Assembly (NCBI GenBank): GCA_017615635.1
Contig: JAFZZR010000099.1
Location: 62,001-126,000, forward strand
Source of the DNA: Lentisphaeria bacterium
GTDB lineage: Bacteria; Verrucomicrobiota; Lentisphaeria; Victivallales; UBA1829
Length of the DNA: 64,000 bases
Reading direction: 5' to 3'
The position numbers and the translations under genes were made by a program. Shown one piece after another: positions 36,073 through 44,412 of the stretch; the first letter of the stretch is position 1, and each line of letters opens with the position of its first letter. The notes beneath the pieces are model-generated. The model saw only the letters and a program-made list of their open reading frames with translations. It had not been told where the DNA came from and made no database searches.

Positions 36073-36726
36073 ATGGACACGAAAGAGTCCTCGACGGTCC
36101 TGCGCGAAGAGAAAAAAGCTCTCCGCCGGGAGAAGCTCGCTTTGCGCCGGGCCCTGGAGCCCGCCCGCCGTGCACAGGCGGACCGGTCGATCTGTCATAC
36201 CCTCCTCACGCTGATCCGCCGGAGAAAGCCGTCCTGCGTCGCCGCCTACATGACGGACGGGACGGAACCGGATCTCCGCGATGTTTTGGAATCCGTTCTC
36301 CGTTCTCCGGCGAAGCTCTGTCTTCCCCGGTTCGAGAAGGACGGATCCTACCGGATGGTGCGTGCGGAACACCTGGATCTGCCCATGGGGCCCTGGGGGA
36401 TCCCGGAGCCTGCGGAGGATGCGCCCGACGCCCCGGAGGAGGAACTGGATTCCGCGCTCTGGTTCGTGCCGGGCGTGGCTTTCGATGCCTCGTGCCGCCG
36501 TCTCGGCAGGGGAAAGGGTGTCTACGACCGGCTTCTGACCGCACCCCGGTACGGAGTCGGTGTTTTCTACGAATGTCAACGCTGTGCGGAAGTTCCCTCG
36601 GAAGGACACGACAGGATCCTGGATCTGGTCGTGACGGAAGCGGGCAGTTTCGCGCCGGCGGGATCGAACCGCGGAGGAAACGGGGATACGCCCTCCGCGT
36701 CATATCATCATCCAACCATAGAGTAA
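36073..36726 (+). CDS. fthC: 5-formyltetrahydrofolate cyclo-ligase
   Basis: ATP-dependent conversion of 5-formyl-THF to 5,10-methenyl-THF in one-carbon metabolism, cytoplasmic. The 217-residue call starts at the Met at 36073; the frame is open earlier (36046, 35986), but those extensions are not family-like and no ribosome site decides it. Family blocks are the basic N-terminal helix (KKALRREKLALRRALEP), CVAAYMTDGTEPDL, LCLPRFEKDGSYRMV, WFVPGVAFDASCRRLGRGKG-VYDRLL, and a C-terminal VGVFYECQ segment. Rny follows after 17 bp. E. coli calls this gene ygfA/fau. Confidence 0.9.
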   Translation: MDTKESSTVLREEKKALRREKLALRRALEPARRAQADRSICHTLLTLIRRRKPSCVAAYMTDGTEPDLRDVLESVLRSPAKLCLPRFEKDGSYRMVRAEHLDLPMGPWGIPEPAEDAPDAPEEELDSALWFVPGVAFDASCRRLGRGKGVYDRLLTAPRYGVGVFYECQRCAEVPSEGHDRILDLVVTEAGSFAPAGSNRGGNGDTPSASYHHPTIE

Positions 36727-36743
36727 GTCAAGGAGAACTGTTT

Positions 36744-38297
36744 ATGGAAATGTACATCTGGCTTGGAGCGGGACTGGCCGTCGGGATCGGCGCCGGCCTC
36801 GTGATCCAGTTCCTCGTCACAAAACTGCGCGGAAACCGTATGGCCCGGGAAGCGGAAACGCTGAAAAAAGATGCGGAACGCGAAGCCGCCCAGATGCTTC
36901 GGGAAGCCCGCGTCACGGCGAAAAGCGACGCCATGAAGATCAAAGACGAAGTGGAGTCGGAGCTGAAGGAACGCCGCAGGGAGGTTTCCCAGCAGGAAAA
37001 ACGCCTCGCGCAGAAAGAGGAAAATCTGGAACGCAAAGGCGACTCGCTGGACGCGAAGATCAAAGGTCTGGAACGCAAGGAGCATGACCTCGATGCCCTG
37101 AAGGAACGTCTCTCCCAGAAGGAGGAGGAGCTCCGGAAAACCATCTCCCGTCAGGTGGACGAGCTGGAACGGATCGCCTCGCTGGACCGCGAAACGGCCA
37201 AGAGCATGATCCTCGAGAAGCTGAAGGGCGAGGTGGAAAACGAATGCGGGATCCTGATCCGCGATGTACTGGACGAAGCGAAGCAGCGGGCGGAACGGGA
37301 ATCCCAGCAGCTCCTGGCCTACGTAATCCAGCGCTACGCCGGAGACTGCACGTACGAACGCACCACCGCCACGATCCCCCTGCCCAGCGATGAAATGAAG
37401 GGCCGGATCATCGGACGGGAAGGCCGGAACATCCGCGCCCTGGAAGCCGCCACCGGCGTGAACATTCTGATCGACGACACCCCCGAAGCGGTGGTGATCT
37501 CCTGCTTCGATCCCCTCCGCAAGGAAACCGCCCGCCGTCTTATGGAGAAACTTATCTCCGACGGCCGTATCCACCCGACGCGCATCGAGGAGCTGGTCAA
37601 GAAGATCCGCAAGGAGATCGATGAGGAAGTTTATGATGCCGGTGAACGTGCCGTCCTGGACTGCGGTCTTCAGGGCGTGCCCAAGCCGCTGATCTCCCTT
37701 CTGGGACGTCTGCAGTTCCGCTACAGTTTCTCCCAGAACGTGCTGAAGCACTCCATCGAGACGGCCGCGTTCATGGGAACGATCGCGGCGGAGCTCGGAC
37801 TGGACGAGCAGAAAGCCAGAAGGATCGGACTCTTCCACGACCTGGGCAAGGCAGTGGACCACGAGGTGGAAGGGACCCATGCCCAGATCGGCGCGGACAT
37901 CCTGCGCAAGCACGGCGAAAACAAAGACGTGGTGAACGCCGTTGCCGCGCACCACGGCGAAGTGGAAGCCACCTCCATCTACGCGATCCTGGCCAACGCC
38001 TGCGACGCCCTGAGCGCGTCCCGGCCCGGCGCCCGGAGCGAAACGACGGAACTCTACCTGAAACGGCTGGAACAGCTGGAAAGCATCGCCGGGGAATTCT
38101 CCGGTGTGGAGTCCTGCTTTGCCCTGCAGGCCGGCCGCGAGGTCCGCGTGGTGGTGCAGCCGGAAAAGGTTTCCGAGGCGCAGGCACAGGTCCTGGCCCG
38201 GGATATCTGCCTCCGCATCGAAAAGGAGATGAACTATCCCGGCCAGATCAAGGTCACCATCATCCGGGAGACCAGGTCCGTCGAATATGCAAAGTGA
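36744..38297 (+). CDS. rny: Ribonuclease Y
   Basis: A membrane-anchored endoribonuclease that starts mRNA decay. The 517-residue protein has one N-terminal transmembrane helix (MEMYIWLGAGLAVGIGAGLV), a long charged coiled coil at about residues 30-195 (repeated EK/ER/KE heptads), a KH domain (MKGRIIGREGRNIRALEAAT), the HD phosphodiesterase domain (HSIETAAFMG ... GLFHDLGKAVDHEVEG) and the short C-terminal domain (VVVQPEKVSEAQAQ). AAGGAGAA lies upstream of the start. The last codons overlap the next gene by 11 bp. Confidence 0.97.
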   Translation: MEMYIWLGAGLAVGIGAGLVIQFLVTKLRGNRMAREAETLKKDAEREAAQMLREARVTAKSDAMKIKDEVESELKERRREVSQQEKRLAQKEENLERKGDSLDAKIKGLERKEHDLDALKERLSQKEEELRKTISRQVDELERIASLDRETAKSMILEKLKGEVENECGILIRDVLDEAKQRAERESQQLLAYVIQRYAGDCTYERTTATIPLPSDEMKGRIIGREGRNIRALEAATGVNILIDDTPEAVVISCFDPLRKETARRLMEKLISDGRIHPTRIEELVKKIRKEIDEEVYDAGERAVLDCGLQGVPKPLISLLGRLQFRYSFSQNVLKHSIETAAFMGTIAAELGLDEQKARRIGLFHDLGKAVDHEVEGTHAQIGADILRKHGENKDVVNAVAAHHGEVEATSIYAILANACDALSASRPGARSETTELYLKRLEQLESIAGEFSGVESCFALQAGREVRVVVQPEKVSEAQAQVLARDICLRIEKEMNYPGQIKVTIIRETRSVEYAK

Positions 38298-39075
38298 CTT
38301 CTCCCTCTTCGAACGCCGCTTCCGGGACTACGCCGCGCAGTTCCGGAATGCGGACGGCACATTCGATTTTCCCATCCGGCGCAAAATCGAACATACCTTC
38401 GACGTCTGCCGGACAACGGAGGAGATCTGCCGCCGCGAGGGACGGTCGGCGGACGAGACACAGCTTTTTCTGCTGTGCGCGCTGTTTCACGATCTTTCCC
38501 GGTTCGAACAGTTCCGGAAATTCCGGACGTTCCGGGACGCCGATTCCTTCGATCACGGGAACCGGAGCGAGGAAATCATGCTTTCAGGCGGTTTTCTCCA
38601 GGATGTGCCGCCCGACCGGCAGGCCGTCATTGCCTGTGCGGTCCGCCTGCATAACAAGGCATCGATCCCGCCCGATACGCCGGAGGAAAGCCTGCCCGCT
38701 GTCCGGATGGTCCGTGACGCGGACAAACTGGATATTCTGAAGCTGGTCTACGAGTTTTTCACGGATCCGGCCAAGTCCGATCCGACCATGAGGCTGGATC
38801 TGCCCGTCTCACCGGGCTGTACGGACTCCGTTCTGCGGGCCGTTCTGGAAGGCAGGCCGATCCTCTACTCGGATATGCACAATGTCAATGATTTCATCCT
38901 GACGCTGTTCAGCTGGCCGAACCAGCTGAATTACGCAGGATCCGCCGAACTCGCCCTGGAACGGGAGCTTTATCCGCACCTGTATTCCCTGCTCTCGCTT
39001 CCGGGTAAGGAGATCACCGCCCTGCCCGCTCTGACGGAACAGCGCCTCCGGGAAAAGGCAAGGAGGAAATCATGA
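38287..39075 (+). CDS. HD-domain phosphohydrolase of unknown substrate
   Basis: A 262-residue cytoplasmic protein. The metal-binding pattern is H ([14 protein letters not shown]), HD ([14 protein letters not shown]), further residues ([15 protein letters not shown]) and the late Asp ([13 protein letters not shown]), the order of metal-dependent HD enzymes. Close relatives cleave phosphate esters or nucleotides but most are uncharacterised. It starts inside rny, overlapping by 11 bp, and its stop overlaps the ABC ATPase start by 4 bp, so it is translated with both. The substrate cannot be inferred. Confidence 0.82.
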   Translation: MQSDFSLFERRFRDYAAQFRNADGTFDFPIRRKIEHTFDVCRTTEEICRREGRSADETQLFLLCALFHDLSRFEQFRKFRTFRDADSFDHGNRSEEIMLSGGFLQDVPPDRQAVIACAVRLHNKASIPPDTPEESLPAVRMVRDADKLDILKLVYEFFTDPAKSDPTMRLDLPVSPGCTDSVLRAVLEGRPILYSDMHNVNDFILTLFSWPNQLNYAGSAELALERELYPHLYSLLSLPGKEITALPALTEQRLREKARRKS

Positions 39076-40043
39076 GCGGATCCGAGCCCAGTCTTCTGGA
39101 AGTCCGTGATCTCCGGAAATACTATCCGGCAGGCGGCGGTTTGTTTTCGCCCCGGCGTTTTGTGAAGGCTGTGGACGGCGTCCGTTTCACGCTGGAAAAA
39201 GGCGAGACGCTCGGACTGGTGGGCGAAAGCGGATGCGGAAAAAGTACGCTGGCCCGGGTCCTGCTCCGGCTGGAGGACCCCACGTCCGGCTCGGTTTTCC
39301 TGAACGGAGAAGATCTCTGCTCGCTCCGGGGAGAGGCCCTGCGGCGGCGGCGCGGCGCATTCCAGATGATCTTTCAGGATCCTTACGCATCCCTGAACCC
39401 GAAAATGAGCGTGTTCTCCATTCTGGAGGAACCGCTGAAACTTCATACGTCACTTTCTCCGGCGGAACGGGAGAAAAAAATCGCCGATCTGCTGGATATG
39501 GTGGGACTGGATCCGGGGTATGCCCGGCGCTATCCGCACCAGTTCAGCGGCGGACAGCGTCAGCGCATCGGCATAGCCCGTGCACTGGCCGTGAATCCGG
39601 AGTTCATCGTGGCGGACGAACCGGTTTCGGCGCTGGACGTCAGCGTGCAGGCCCAGATCGTCAATCTTCTGCGGTCCGTTCAGGAGCGGACGGGCGTGGC
39701 GTTCCTCTTCATCGCCCACGATCTCGCCGTGGTGGAACACATCAGCCGCCGCATCATGGTCATGTATCTGGGAAAGATCGCGGAATCGGGCCCTGCCGGT
39801 GAACTCTGCCGGAAGCCCCGCCATCCCTATACGGCCGCCCTGCTCTCCGCAGCGCCCGATATCTCCAAACGGTCTCTTTCGCGGGTCTGTCTCTCCGGCG
39901 ATGTGCCGTCTCCCCTGGATCCGCCCTCCGGATGCCGGTTCCATACGCGCTGTCCCTTTGCGAAGGAGATTTGCGGAAAAACGGAACCGGAATTGAGGGA
40001 AGTCGAACCCGGACGCTTCTGCGCCTGTCATTTCCCGCTTTGA
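39072..40043 (+). CDS. Oligopeptide/dipeptide-type ABC transporter ATPase (OppF/DppF-like)
   Basis: A cytoplasmic ATPase of 323 residues. Walker A ([20 protein letters not shown]), Q-loop ([16 protein letters not shown]), signature ([19 protein letters not shown]), Walker B ([15 protein letters not shown]) and H-loop ([12 protein letters not shown]) are all intact. The C-terminal oligo-HPY region carries four Cys ([15 protein letters not shown] then FCACHF), typical for the group. Such ATPases normally act with OppB/C permeases, a substrate-binding protein and an OppD partner, none of which is here. It is coupled to the rny-HD pair, an unusual place. Its 3' end overlaps the opposite-strand gene by 16 bp. 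Confidence 0.9.
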   Translation: MSGSEPSLLEVRDLRKYYPAGGGLFSPRRFVKAVDGVRFTLEKGETLGLVGESGCGKSTLARVLLRLEDPTSGSVFLNGEDLCSLRGEALRRRRGAFQMIFQDPYASLNPKMSVFSILEEPLKLHTSLSPAEREKKIADLLDMVGLDPGYARRYPHQFSGGQRQRIGIARALAVNPEFIVADEPVSALDVSVQAQIVNLLRSVQERTGVAFLFIAHDLAVVEHISRRIMVMYLGKIAESGPAGELCRKPRHPYTAALLSAAPDISKRSLSRVCLSGDVPSPLDPPSGCRFHTRCPFAKEICGKTEPELREVEPGRFCACHFPL

Positions 40044-40798
40044 AGCGTGAAATACAGCGGGGCATCGTCCCGGTCGGTCATACGCACGTTGAGCCGGCGC
40101 TTTTTGCCGTCCGGCCCCTTGCTTTCAAGCAGGATCTTCGTTTCGCCTTCGGGCAGATCCAGAACGGCGGTGAAGGGCTGCTTCCGGTTGAAAACTTCGT
40201 TTTTATTTGCGGCGGAGTGCCAGACTTCCTTCCCGTCCACGCTGGCGGAAAGTGACCCGTTGAACACCATGAGCAGCTTTGCGCCCGGGATCGGACGATC
40301 CGTCTTCAGGCGGATCTCCAGAAGGAACCCCGCGGCTTCCTTATCGCGGATTCCCGGCATGCCCCGGCCCGGCTCCAGATCCCCGTTCAGCGCCGTAAAG
40401 GTGTAGATGCGGGGCGCGCCCTCCGCCGTATCCGCGGTCTGAGGCGAAGTGATGAGCCAGCTGCGGAAGCAGGAATCGGCTATGACCTTCCCCGTTCCGG
40501 AGCAAAGAACGAACAGCGGCGCACAGGTGGAAGCCTCGGATTGGATCTGACCGGCCTTCCGTTTCACGGCGCCGCCCGCTTTTTTGTCGAGTTTCTCTTT
40601 CGGAGCAAACTTTTTGGAGGCATCCGACCGGTCCGCCTTCGTATAGACCGGTGTCTCGCCGGCCCGGACAAGAACGGAGGAGACCATCGAAGAGACGGGG
40701 ACCCGCATATAGCCGAATGCCAGGGAGCCGGCGACAAACAGGACCGCGGCACAGGCGGGGATCCACAGCACACGTAATTCTTTCCAGGAAGATTTCAT
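40028..40798 (-). CDS. Hypothetical anchored protein with beta-sandwich-like C-terminus
   Basis: Not recognised. The 256-residue product has one N-terminal transmembrane helix or signal anchor ([20 protein letters not shown]) and a Lys-rich linker (about residues 55-80). The globular region, with [19 protein letters not shown]-type strands ([45 protein letters not shown]), has the look of the ligand-binding or PA14-like beta sandwiches found on bacterial surface and glycosidase modules. It probably faces the periplasm. The following gene on this strand is unrelated. Its 3' end overlaps the ATPase gene. Confidence 0.6.
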   Translation of the reverse strand: MKSSWKELRVLWIPACAAVLFVAGSLAFGYMRVPVSSMVSSVLVRAGETPVYTKADRSDASKKFAPKEKLDKKAGGAVKRKAGQIQSEASTCAPLFVLCSGTGKVIADSCFRSWLITSPQTADTAEGAPRIYTFTALNGDLEPGRGMPGIRDKEAAGFLLEIRLKTDRPIPGAKLLMVFNGSLSASVDGKEVWHSAANKNEVFNRKQPFTAVLDLPEGETKILLESKGPDGKKRRLNVRMTDRDDAPLYFTLQSGK

Positions 40799-40826
40799 GC
40801 GGCGGATTCCTTTCGTTCAGGGGCGA

Positions 40827-41327
40827 TCATTCTGCAGGCTTGTTATCCGGAGTCTTCGCTTCAGATACACTGTCCGATGTCTTTTCTTCACCTTCTGGAT
40901 CACTGTTCCAGACCTTCGCCCCGGTATTATCCAGCGCCTTCAATCTGGGAACGACGGAATCGCGCCACGAAGCCTCATGGGCTGCGCTCCAGTCCGCCAG
41001 AGAATAATTTATCTGGAAATATTCATACCCGAAGCCGATCAGCCGGTCTTCGTCTTCATCGAAAACAAACGGGGTGCATTCATCCCGGGTCACCATGCCG
41101 TCGTACCACTTGGGATCGGTGTAGTAAAACACCACTTTCTTTCCCTGAAAGACACCTTCCGGCGGCTCACCCATGATCTCGCGGACTTCCGCCTGGGTCA
41201 TGCCGATCCGGATATCCTCCAGCTTCGACTTGTTTGCCGAAGCCTCGAAATATCCGCAGGATGCCAGCAGAAGCAGGGCCAGACAGCCCAGCGGTAAGAC
41301 GTACGCCGTTTTTATGCCGATTTTCAT
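40827..41327 (-). CDS. Outer-membrane lipoprotein with BamE/SmpA-like domain
   Basis: A 166-residue lipoprotein. The lipobox LLLASC places the lipidated Cys at residue 24 after MKIGIKTAYVLPLGCLALLL. The next segment, KLEDIRIGMTQAEVREIMGE, is the G-M-T-x-x-E-V hallmark of the SmpA/OmlA (BamE) fold. After it comes VFYYTDPKWYDGMVTRDECT, also the strand layout of the family, and a polar tail. It may assist outer-membrane protein assembly but could equally be one of many BamE-fold lipoproteins with other roles. The start at 41327 is used because upstream codons do not fit; the promoter is at 41356-41384. It stands alone upstream of tRNA-Glu. Confidence 0.72.
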   Translation of the reverse strand: MKIGIKTAYVLPLGCLALLLLASCGYFEASANKSKLEDIRIGMTQAEVREIMGEPPEGVFQGKKVVFYYTDPKWYDGMVTRDECTPFVFDEDEDRLIGFGYEYFQINYSLADWSAAHEASWRDSVVPRLKALDNTGAKVWNSDPEGEEKTSDSVSEAKTPDNKPAE

Positions 41328-41355
41328 GAAACATTCTTCCCGTTGATTTTCCTGT

Positions 41356-41384
41356 ACTATACACCGTGTTCGGCCATCTTGCAA
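41356..41384 (-). promoter_or_regulatory. Promoter of the BamE-like lipoprotein gene
   Basis: Minus strand: TTGCAA (41379-41384), 17 bp, TATAGT (41356-41361), 29 bp before the start codon. Confidence 0.65.
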
Positions 41385-41491
41385 ATCATCCTTTCGCCGA
41401 GACGCAAAAGACGCCAAGGGGACGGCTCTGACAAAAAGAGCCGCCCAGGCCCGCCGAAAAACTGTTTTTTGCTTTTTTCGTCTTTTCCGGC

Positions 41492-41519
41492 TTGCATTTT
41501 TCGTTCGGCGATGTATAGT
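41492..41519 (+). promoter_or_regulatory. Promoter of tRNA-Glu
   Basis: TTGCAT (41492-41497), 16 bp, TATAGT (41514-41519), placing transcription start near 41526, a few bases before the tRNA. Confidence 0.65.
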
Positions 41520-41537
41520 AAAAAATGCCTTAGATGC

Positions 41538-41613
41538 GTCCCTATCGTCTAGAGGCCTAGGACATCAGGTTCTCATCCTGGTAACCCGGGTTCGAATCCC
41601 GGTGGGGATGCCA
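41538..41613 (+). tRNA. tRNA-Glu (anticodon CTC)
   Basis: A 76-nt cloverleaf. The acceptor is GTCCCTA pairing with TGGGGAT, including a G1-U72 wobble. The D-arm contains CGTCTAGAGGCCTAGGAC. The anticodon loop TTCTCAT has CTC, the stem ends in CAGG/CCTG, and the T-arm is CCGGG-TTCGAAT-CCCGG. CCA is encoded. The D-loop and T-loop sequences are those of bacterial glutamate tRNAs. Confidence 0.95.
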
Positions 41614-41661
41614 ATTTGCAACTCATCATGCGCCGTACGGGCGAAAGGGCCGTCGTTTCAA

Positions 41662-42798
41662 ATGCTCTGTGAATGTTCCGATTTGCTCCGCACGGAGGAA
41701 CTTCATCTGGCGCCGTACGCTCTGCGGGCCCGTCTTTCCAGGGGCCGGGTCCACCCCGAGCCGAGCCATCCCTTCCGTACGGATTTCCAGCGTGACCGCG
41801 ACCGGATCCTGCACAGCAGGGCCTTCCGGCGGCTTGAATACAAGACTCAGGTGTTTCTCAGCGGATCCGGCGACCATCTGCGCAACAGACTCACTCACAC
41901 CATCGAGGTCGCCGCCATTTCCCGGACCATCGCAAGGGCGCTGGCGGCCAACGAGGACCTGACGGAAGTCATTGCGCTGGCCCATGACATCGGGCATCCC
42001 CCGTTCGGTCATGCGGGCGAACGCGCCCTGAGCAAAGTCATGGAGAATTTCGGCGGATTCGATCATAATCTCCAGGCGCTCCGGACCGTGGACCTGCTGG
42101 AGATCAAGTATCCCGATTACGACGGAATCAACCTCACGTACGAGGTGCGCGCCGGTCTTCTCAAGCACAGAGACGGCATCTCCGCCCTGCCGGACGGGTC
42201 CCCGCTGGATCCCACGCCCGGCATCGAAGCTCAGATCGCCGACCTGGCCGACGACCTTACATACTACGGACACGATGTGGATGACGGCCTCGAATCCGGT
42301 CTGATCCGCGAGGAGATGCTGGAGCCGCTGGCGATCTGGCAGCTCGCTTCGGAAAAGGCCCGCTCCGCCGGGCTCCCGGCTCCCTGCGAACGCTTCTCCG
42401 CATACACCGTCCGATGCCTCATCGACACCATGGTGGGCGATGCCATCCGCCACTCCGCCCGCCGGATCGCCGATGCAGATCCGCAGTCTCCGGACGAGGT
42501 GGCCCATCTGCCTGCCAATCTGATCTCGTTTTCCCCGGAATTCGAGAAAATGACCCTGGAGCTGAAACATTTCCTTTATCAGAATCTCTACTTCTGCAAG
42601 GAACTCCAGAAACTCAACGCACTCTCCCTCTCCCGGATCCAGTTCCTTTTCGACACCTTCCTCAAAAATCCCGCGCTCATGGGCGATACCGCACGCAGCC
42701 GTCTCGAAAAGGACGGCGCCGCACGCGCAGCCGCCGACTACATCGCCGGCATGACCGACAACTTCGCCATCATGGAGTATCTCAGGCTCCATAAGTGA
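41662..42798 (+). CDS. dgt: dGTP triphosphohydrolase (dGTPase)
   Basis: Hydrolyses dNTPs, usually dGTP, to nucleoside and triphosphate in the cytoplasm. The 378-residue protein has the HD-family metal site in order: RAFRRLEYKTQVFLSGSGDH, LTHTIEVAAISRTI, ALAHDIGHPPFGHAGE, and DLADDLTYYGHDVDDGL. The start at 41662 is used since the longer frame begins inside the tRNA. The ribosome site is weak. It lies 48 bp after tRNA-Glu. It may be the dNTPase subfamily active on several dNTPs; specificity is not predictable from sequence. Confidence 0.92.
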   Translation: MLCECSDLLRTEELHLAPYALRARLSRGRVHPEPSHPFRTDFQRDRDRILHSRAFRRLEYKTQVFLSGSGDHLRNRLTHTIEVAAISRTIARALAANEDLTEVIALAHDIGHPPFGHAGERALSKVMENFGGFDHNLQALRTVDLLEIKYPDYDGINLTYEVRAGLLKHRDGISALPDGSPLDPTPGIEAQIADLADDLTYYGHDVDDGLESGLIREEMLEPLAIWQLASEKARSAGLPAPCERFSAYTVRCLIDTMVGDAIRHSARRIADADPQSPDEVAHLPANLISFSPEFEKMTLELKHFLYQNLYFCKELQKLNALSLSRIQFLFDTFLKNPALMGDTARSRLEKDGAARAAADYIAGMTDNFAIMEYLRLHK

Positions 42799-42879
42799 GC
42801 GCATCGGGTATCCTGCGGACGGGGAAAAAATTTACGGCCATCCGAGTTCGGTTCAGACTTTTTCGCAACCGCTCTGACT

Positions 42880-44121
42880 TCAGGAGAACGTGATATCCGA
42901 GAGCCGGATCCCCTTATGATCGGGGAGTTCCGTTTCGGACACGATGAACCGGCAGTCACGGATTCGGATATCGTTCAACTGGAACTCCTCTTCTCCGGCC
43001 AGAAAACAGACTCGACGGCAGGTCAAATCCAGATTCTCCAGCAGAATGTGTTCGCCGAAGGACGGCAGAACCTCCGAAGTTTCGCGGAACTGCGCCCAGG
43101 AACTGAAGCAGAAAGCCTCTCCGGTGCAGGAGCCTCTTATCCCGGAAACGCGGATAAATTCATTCCTCTGCGGCGTGTCGGGCCTCATTTTCAGCCGGAA
43201 GAGCTGCCCCGCACCGTCCACACGGCAATTTTCCATGACAATGTTGCGGTTGCGGATCGTTTCGCTCCCGCAGGTCAGACAGGTATGACAGTACCCGAAG
43301 GAGCAGTTTTCGATCACGATATTGCAGTTTTCTCCGTTTTCCTCACGCAGGTCCGCATCGGCTCCCTTGCCGCCCTTCAGCGCAATGGCGTCGTCGTTGA
43401 CGGAGAAAAAGCACGACCGGATGCGCACGTTTTCGCAGTTGTCCAGGTCCACCGCATCGGAACTGGGCGCTCCGACCGGCTCGGCGGGCGCCGTGATCCG
43501 CAGATTTTCCAGAGTCAGGAACCCGCAGCGGTAATAATGAGTCGACCAGAACGGCGAATTGCGGATCCCGATTCCCCGGACCGTCACATTGCGGCTGTTG
43601 GAGATATACAGGATCCGGGGGCGCATTTCGTCCATGTTCGTGCAGTCCGGATTGAATTTCCTCCGAAGCCAGAAATGACGCCAGTACGGCAGTCCGTTGC
43701 CGTCCAGAACTCCTTCTCCGGATATCGTGAAACCGTCGCAGTGATCTGCATTGATCAGGGCGGCAAAATAGTTGACGCTCCGCCCCTCCATACGTGTCGG
43801 CAGAAGAGCAAAATCTTCGATTTCCGTGCTGCCCTGAAGCACCGCGCCTTTTTTCAGGTGAAGATGAACACCCGGACGGAAAAACAGAGATCCGCTCGAA
43901 TACACCCCGGACGGAAACACCAGTCTCCCGCCGCCTTCCCTCGACACGGCTTCGATGGCCTGCTGGATTTTTTCCGTCTGAAGAAGATCGGGACGGTCCG
44001 GACGCACCCCCAGTTCAACTGCGGAATACTCCCGGATGTCCGGCTCTTCCGAAACGGATCCGTGAAACCATTCCGGGATCGGCGTCCCGTCGGGAAAACG
44101 TGTTGACGAGGAATCATGCAT
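42880..44121 (-). CDS. GH28-like glycoside hydrolase (polygalacturonase family)
   Basis: A right-handed beta-helix glycosidase of 413 residues. Conserved GH28 regions are seen in order: an N-terminal pectate-lyase-like stretch (EKIQQAIEAVSREGGGRLVF), the SSDAVDLD segment (NTDGID equivalent), NDDAIALKGG with the paired Asp, and YCHTCLTCGSE (equivalent of GHGxSxGS). A later RLKM segment matches the R-x-K of this family. No signal peptide is present, so it probably acts in the cytoplasm on imported oligogalacturonides or rhamnogalacturonan fragments. A promoter lies upstream at 44192-44219. It is unrelated to its neighbours. Confidence 0.87.
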   Translation of the reverse strand: MHDSSSTRFPDGTPIPEWFHGSVSEEPDIREYSAVELGVRPDRPDLLQTEKIQQAIEAVSREGGGRLVFPSGVYSSGSLFFRPGVHLHLKKGAVLQGSTEIEDFALLPTRMEGRSVNYFAALINADHCDGFTISGEGVLDGNGLPYWRHFWLRRKFNPDCTNMDEMRPRILYISNSRNVTVRGIGIRNSPFWSTHYYRCGFLTLENLRITAPAEPVGAPSSDAVDLDNCENVRIRSCFFSVNDDAIALKGGKGADADLREENGENCNIVIENCSFGYCHTCLTCGSETIRNRNIVMENCRVDGAGQLFRLKMRPDTPQRNEFIRVSGIRGSCTGEAFCFSSWAQFRETSEVLPSFGEHILLENLDLTCRRVCFLAGEEEFQLNDIRIRDCRFIVSETELPDHKGIRLSDITFS

Positions 44122-44191
44122 AGCCTGTTTTTCTCCTTTTCAGCAGGCGGGTTCTGCAAGCGCCCGCGAGTCATGCTTGTGAGCTTGCGGA

Positions 44192-44219
44192 AATATAGCA
44201 CCATTCTCATACTCTGCAA
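44192..44219 (-). promoter_or_regulatory. Promoter of the GH28-like gene
   Basis: Minus strand: TTGCAG (44214-44219), 16 bp, TATATT (44192-44197). Confidence 0.55.
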
Positions 44220-44365
44220 GCCCCGGCTCGGATAGTATGCGGTGTATGCCGGAAAAACGACCGGGACAGCAGGAAGCAATGTGGGGTACGGAGAAGTACG
44301 GATTGGATACGGGGAAGGAGAAGGGGGAAAGAAAGGGGAAAGAAAGGGGAAAGGGGCGGAAGAAT

Positions 44366-44399
44366 CTGCCGGGGACGGGCAATCCCTGTCCCCGGGCAG
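44366..44399 (-). terminator. Strong hairpin after the GH63-like gene
   Basis: A 14-bp stem with two bulges (CTGCC-GGGGAC-GGG on the plus strand pairing with CCC-GTCCCC-GGCAG) lies 14 bp after the stop at 44413. On the minus strand it is followed only by ATTCTTCC, so the T tract is poor; on the plus strand it is followed by CTGATCTTTTATTT. The orientation is uncertain. Confidence 0.45.
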
Positions 44400-44412
44400 C
44401 TGATCTTTTATT

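Noticed and set aside
41424-41446. GGCTCT/AGAGCC hairpin between the lipoprotein and tRNA genes
   Set aside because: It is short, lacks a T tract and is in a region with a repeat-like GACGCAAAAGACGCC stretch. Not enough to call a terminator or a mobile element.
44276-44365. Purine-rich GGGAAAGAAAGGGG tract as a repeat or mobile element
   Set aside because: It is a simple low-complexity tract of about 40 bp with no boundaries or companion gene.
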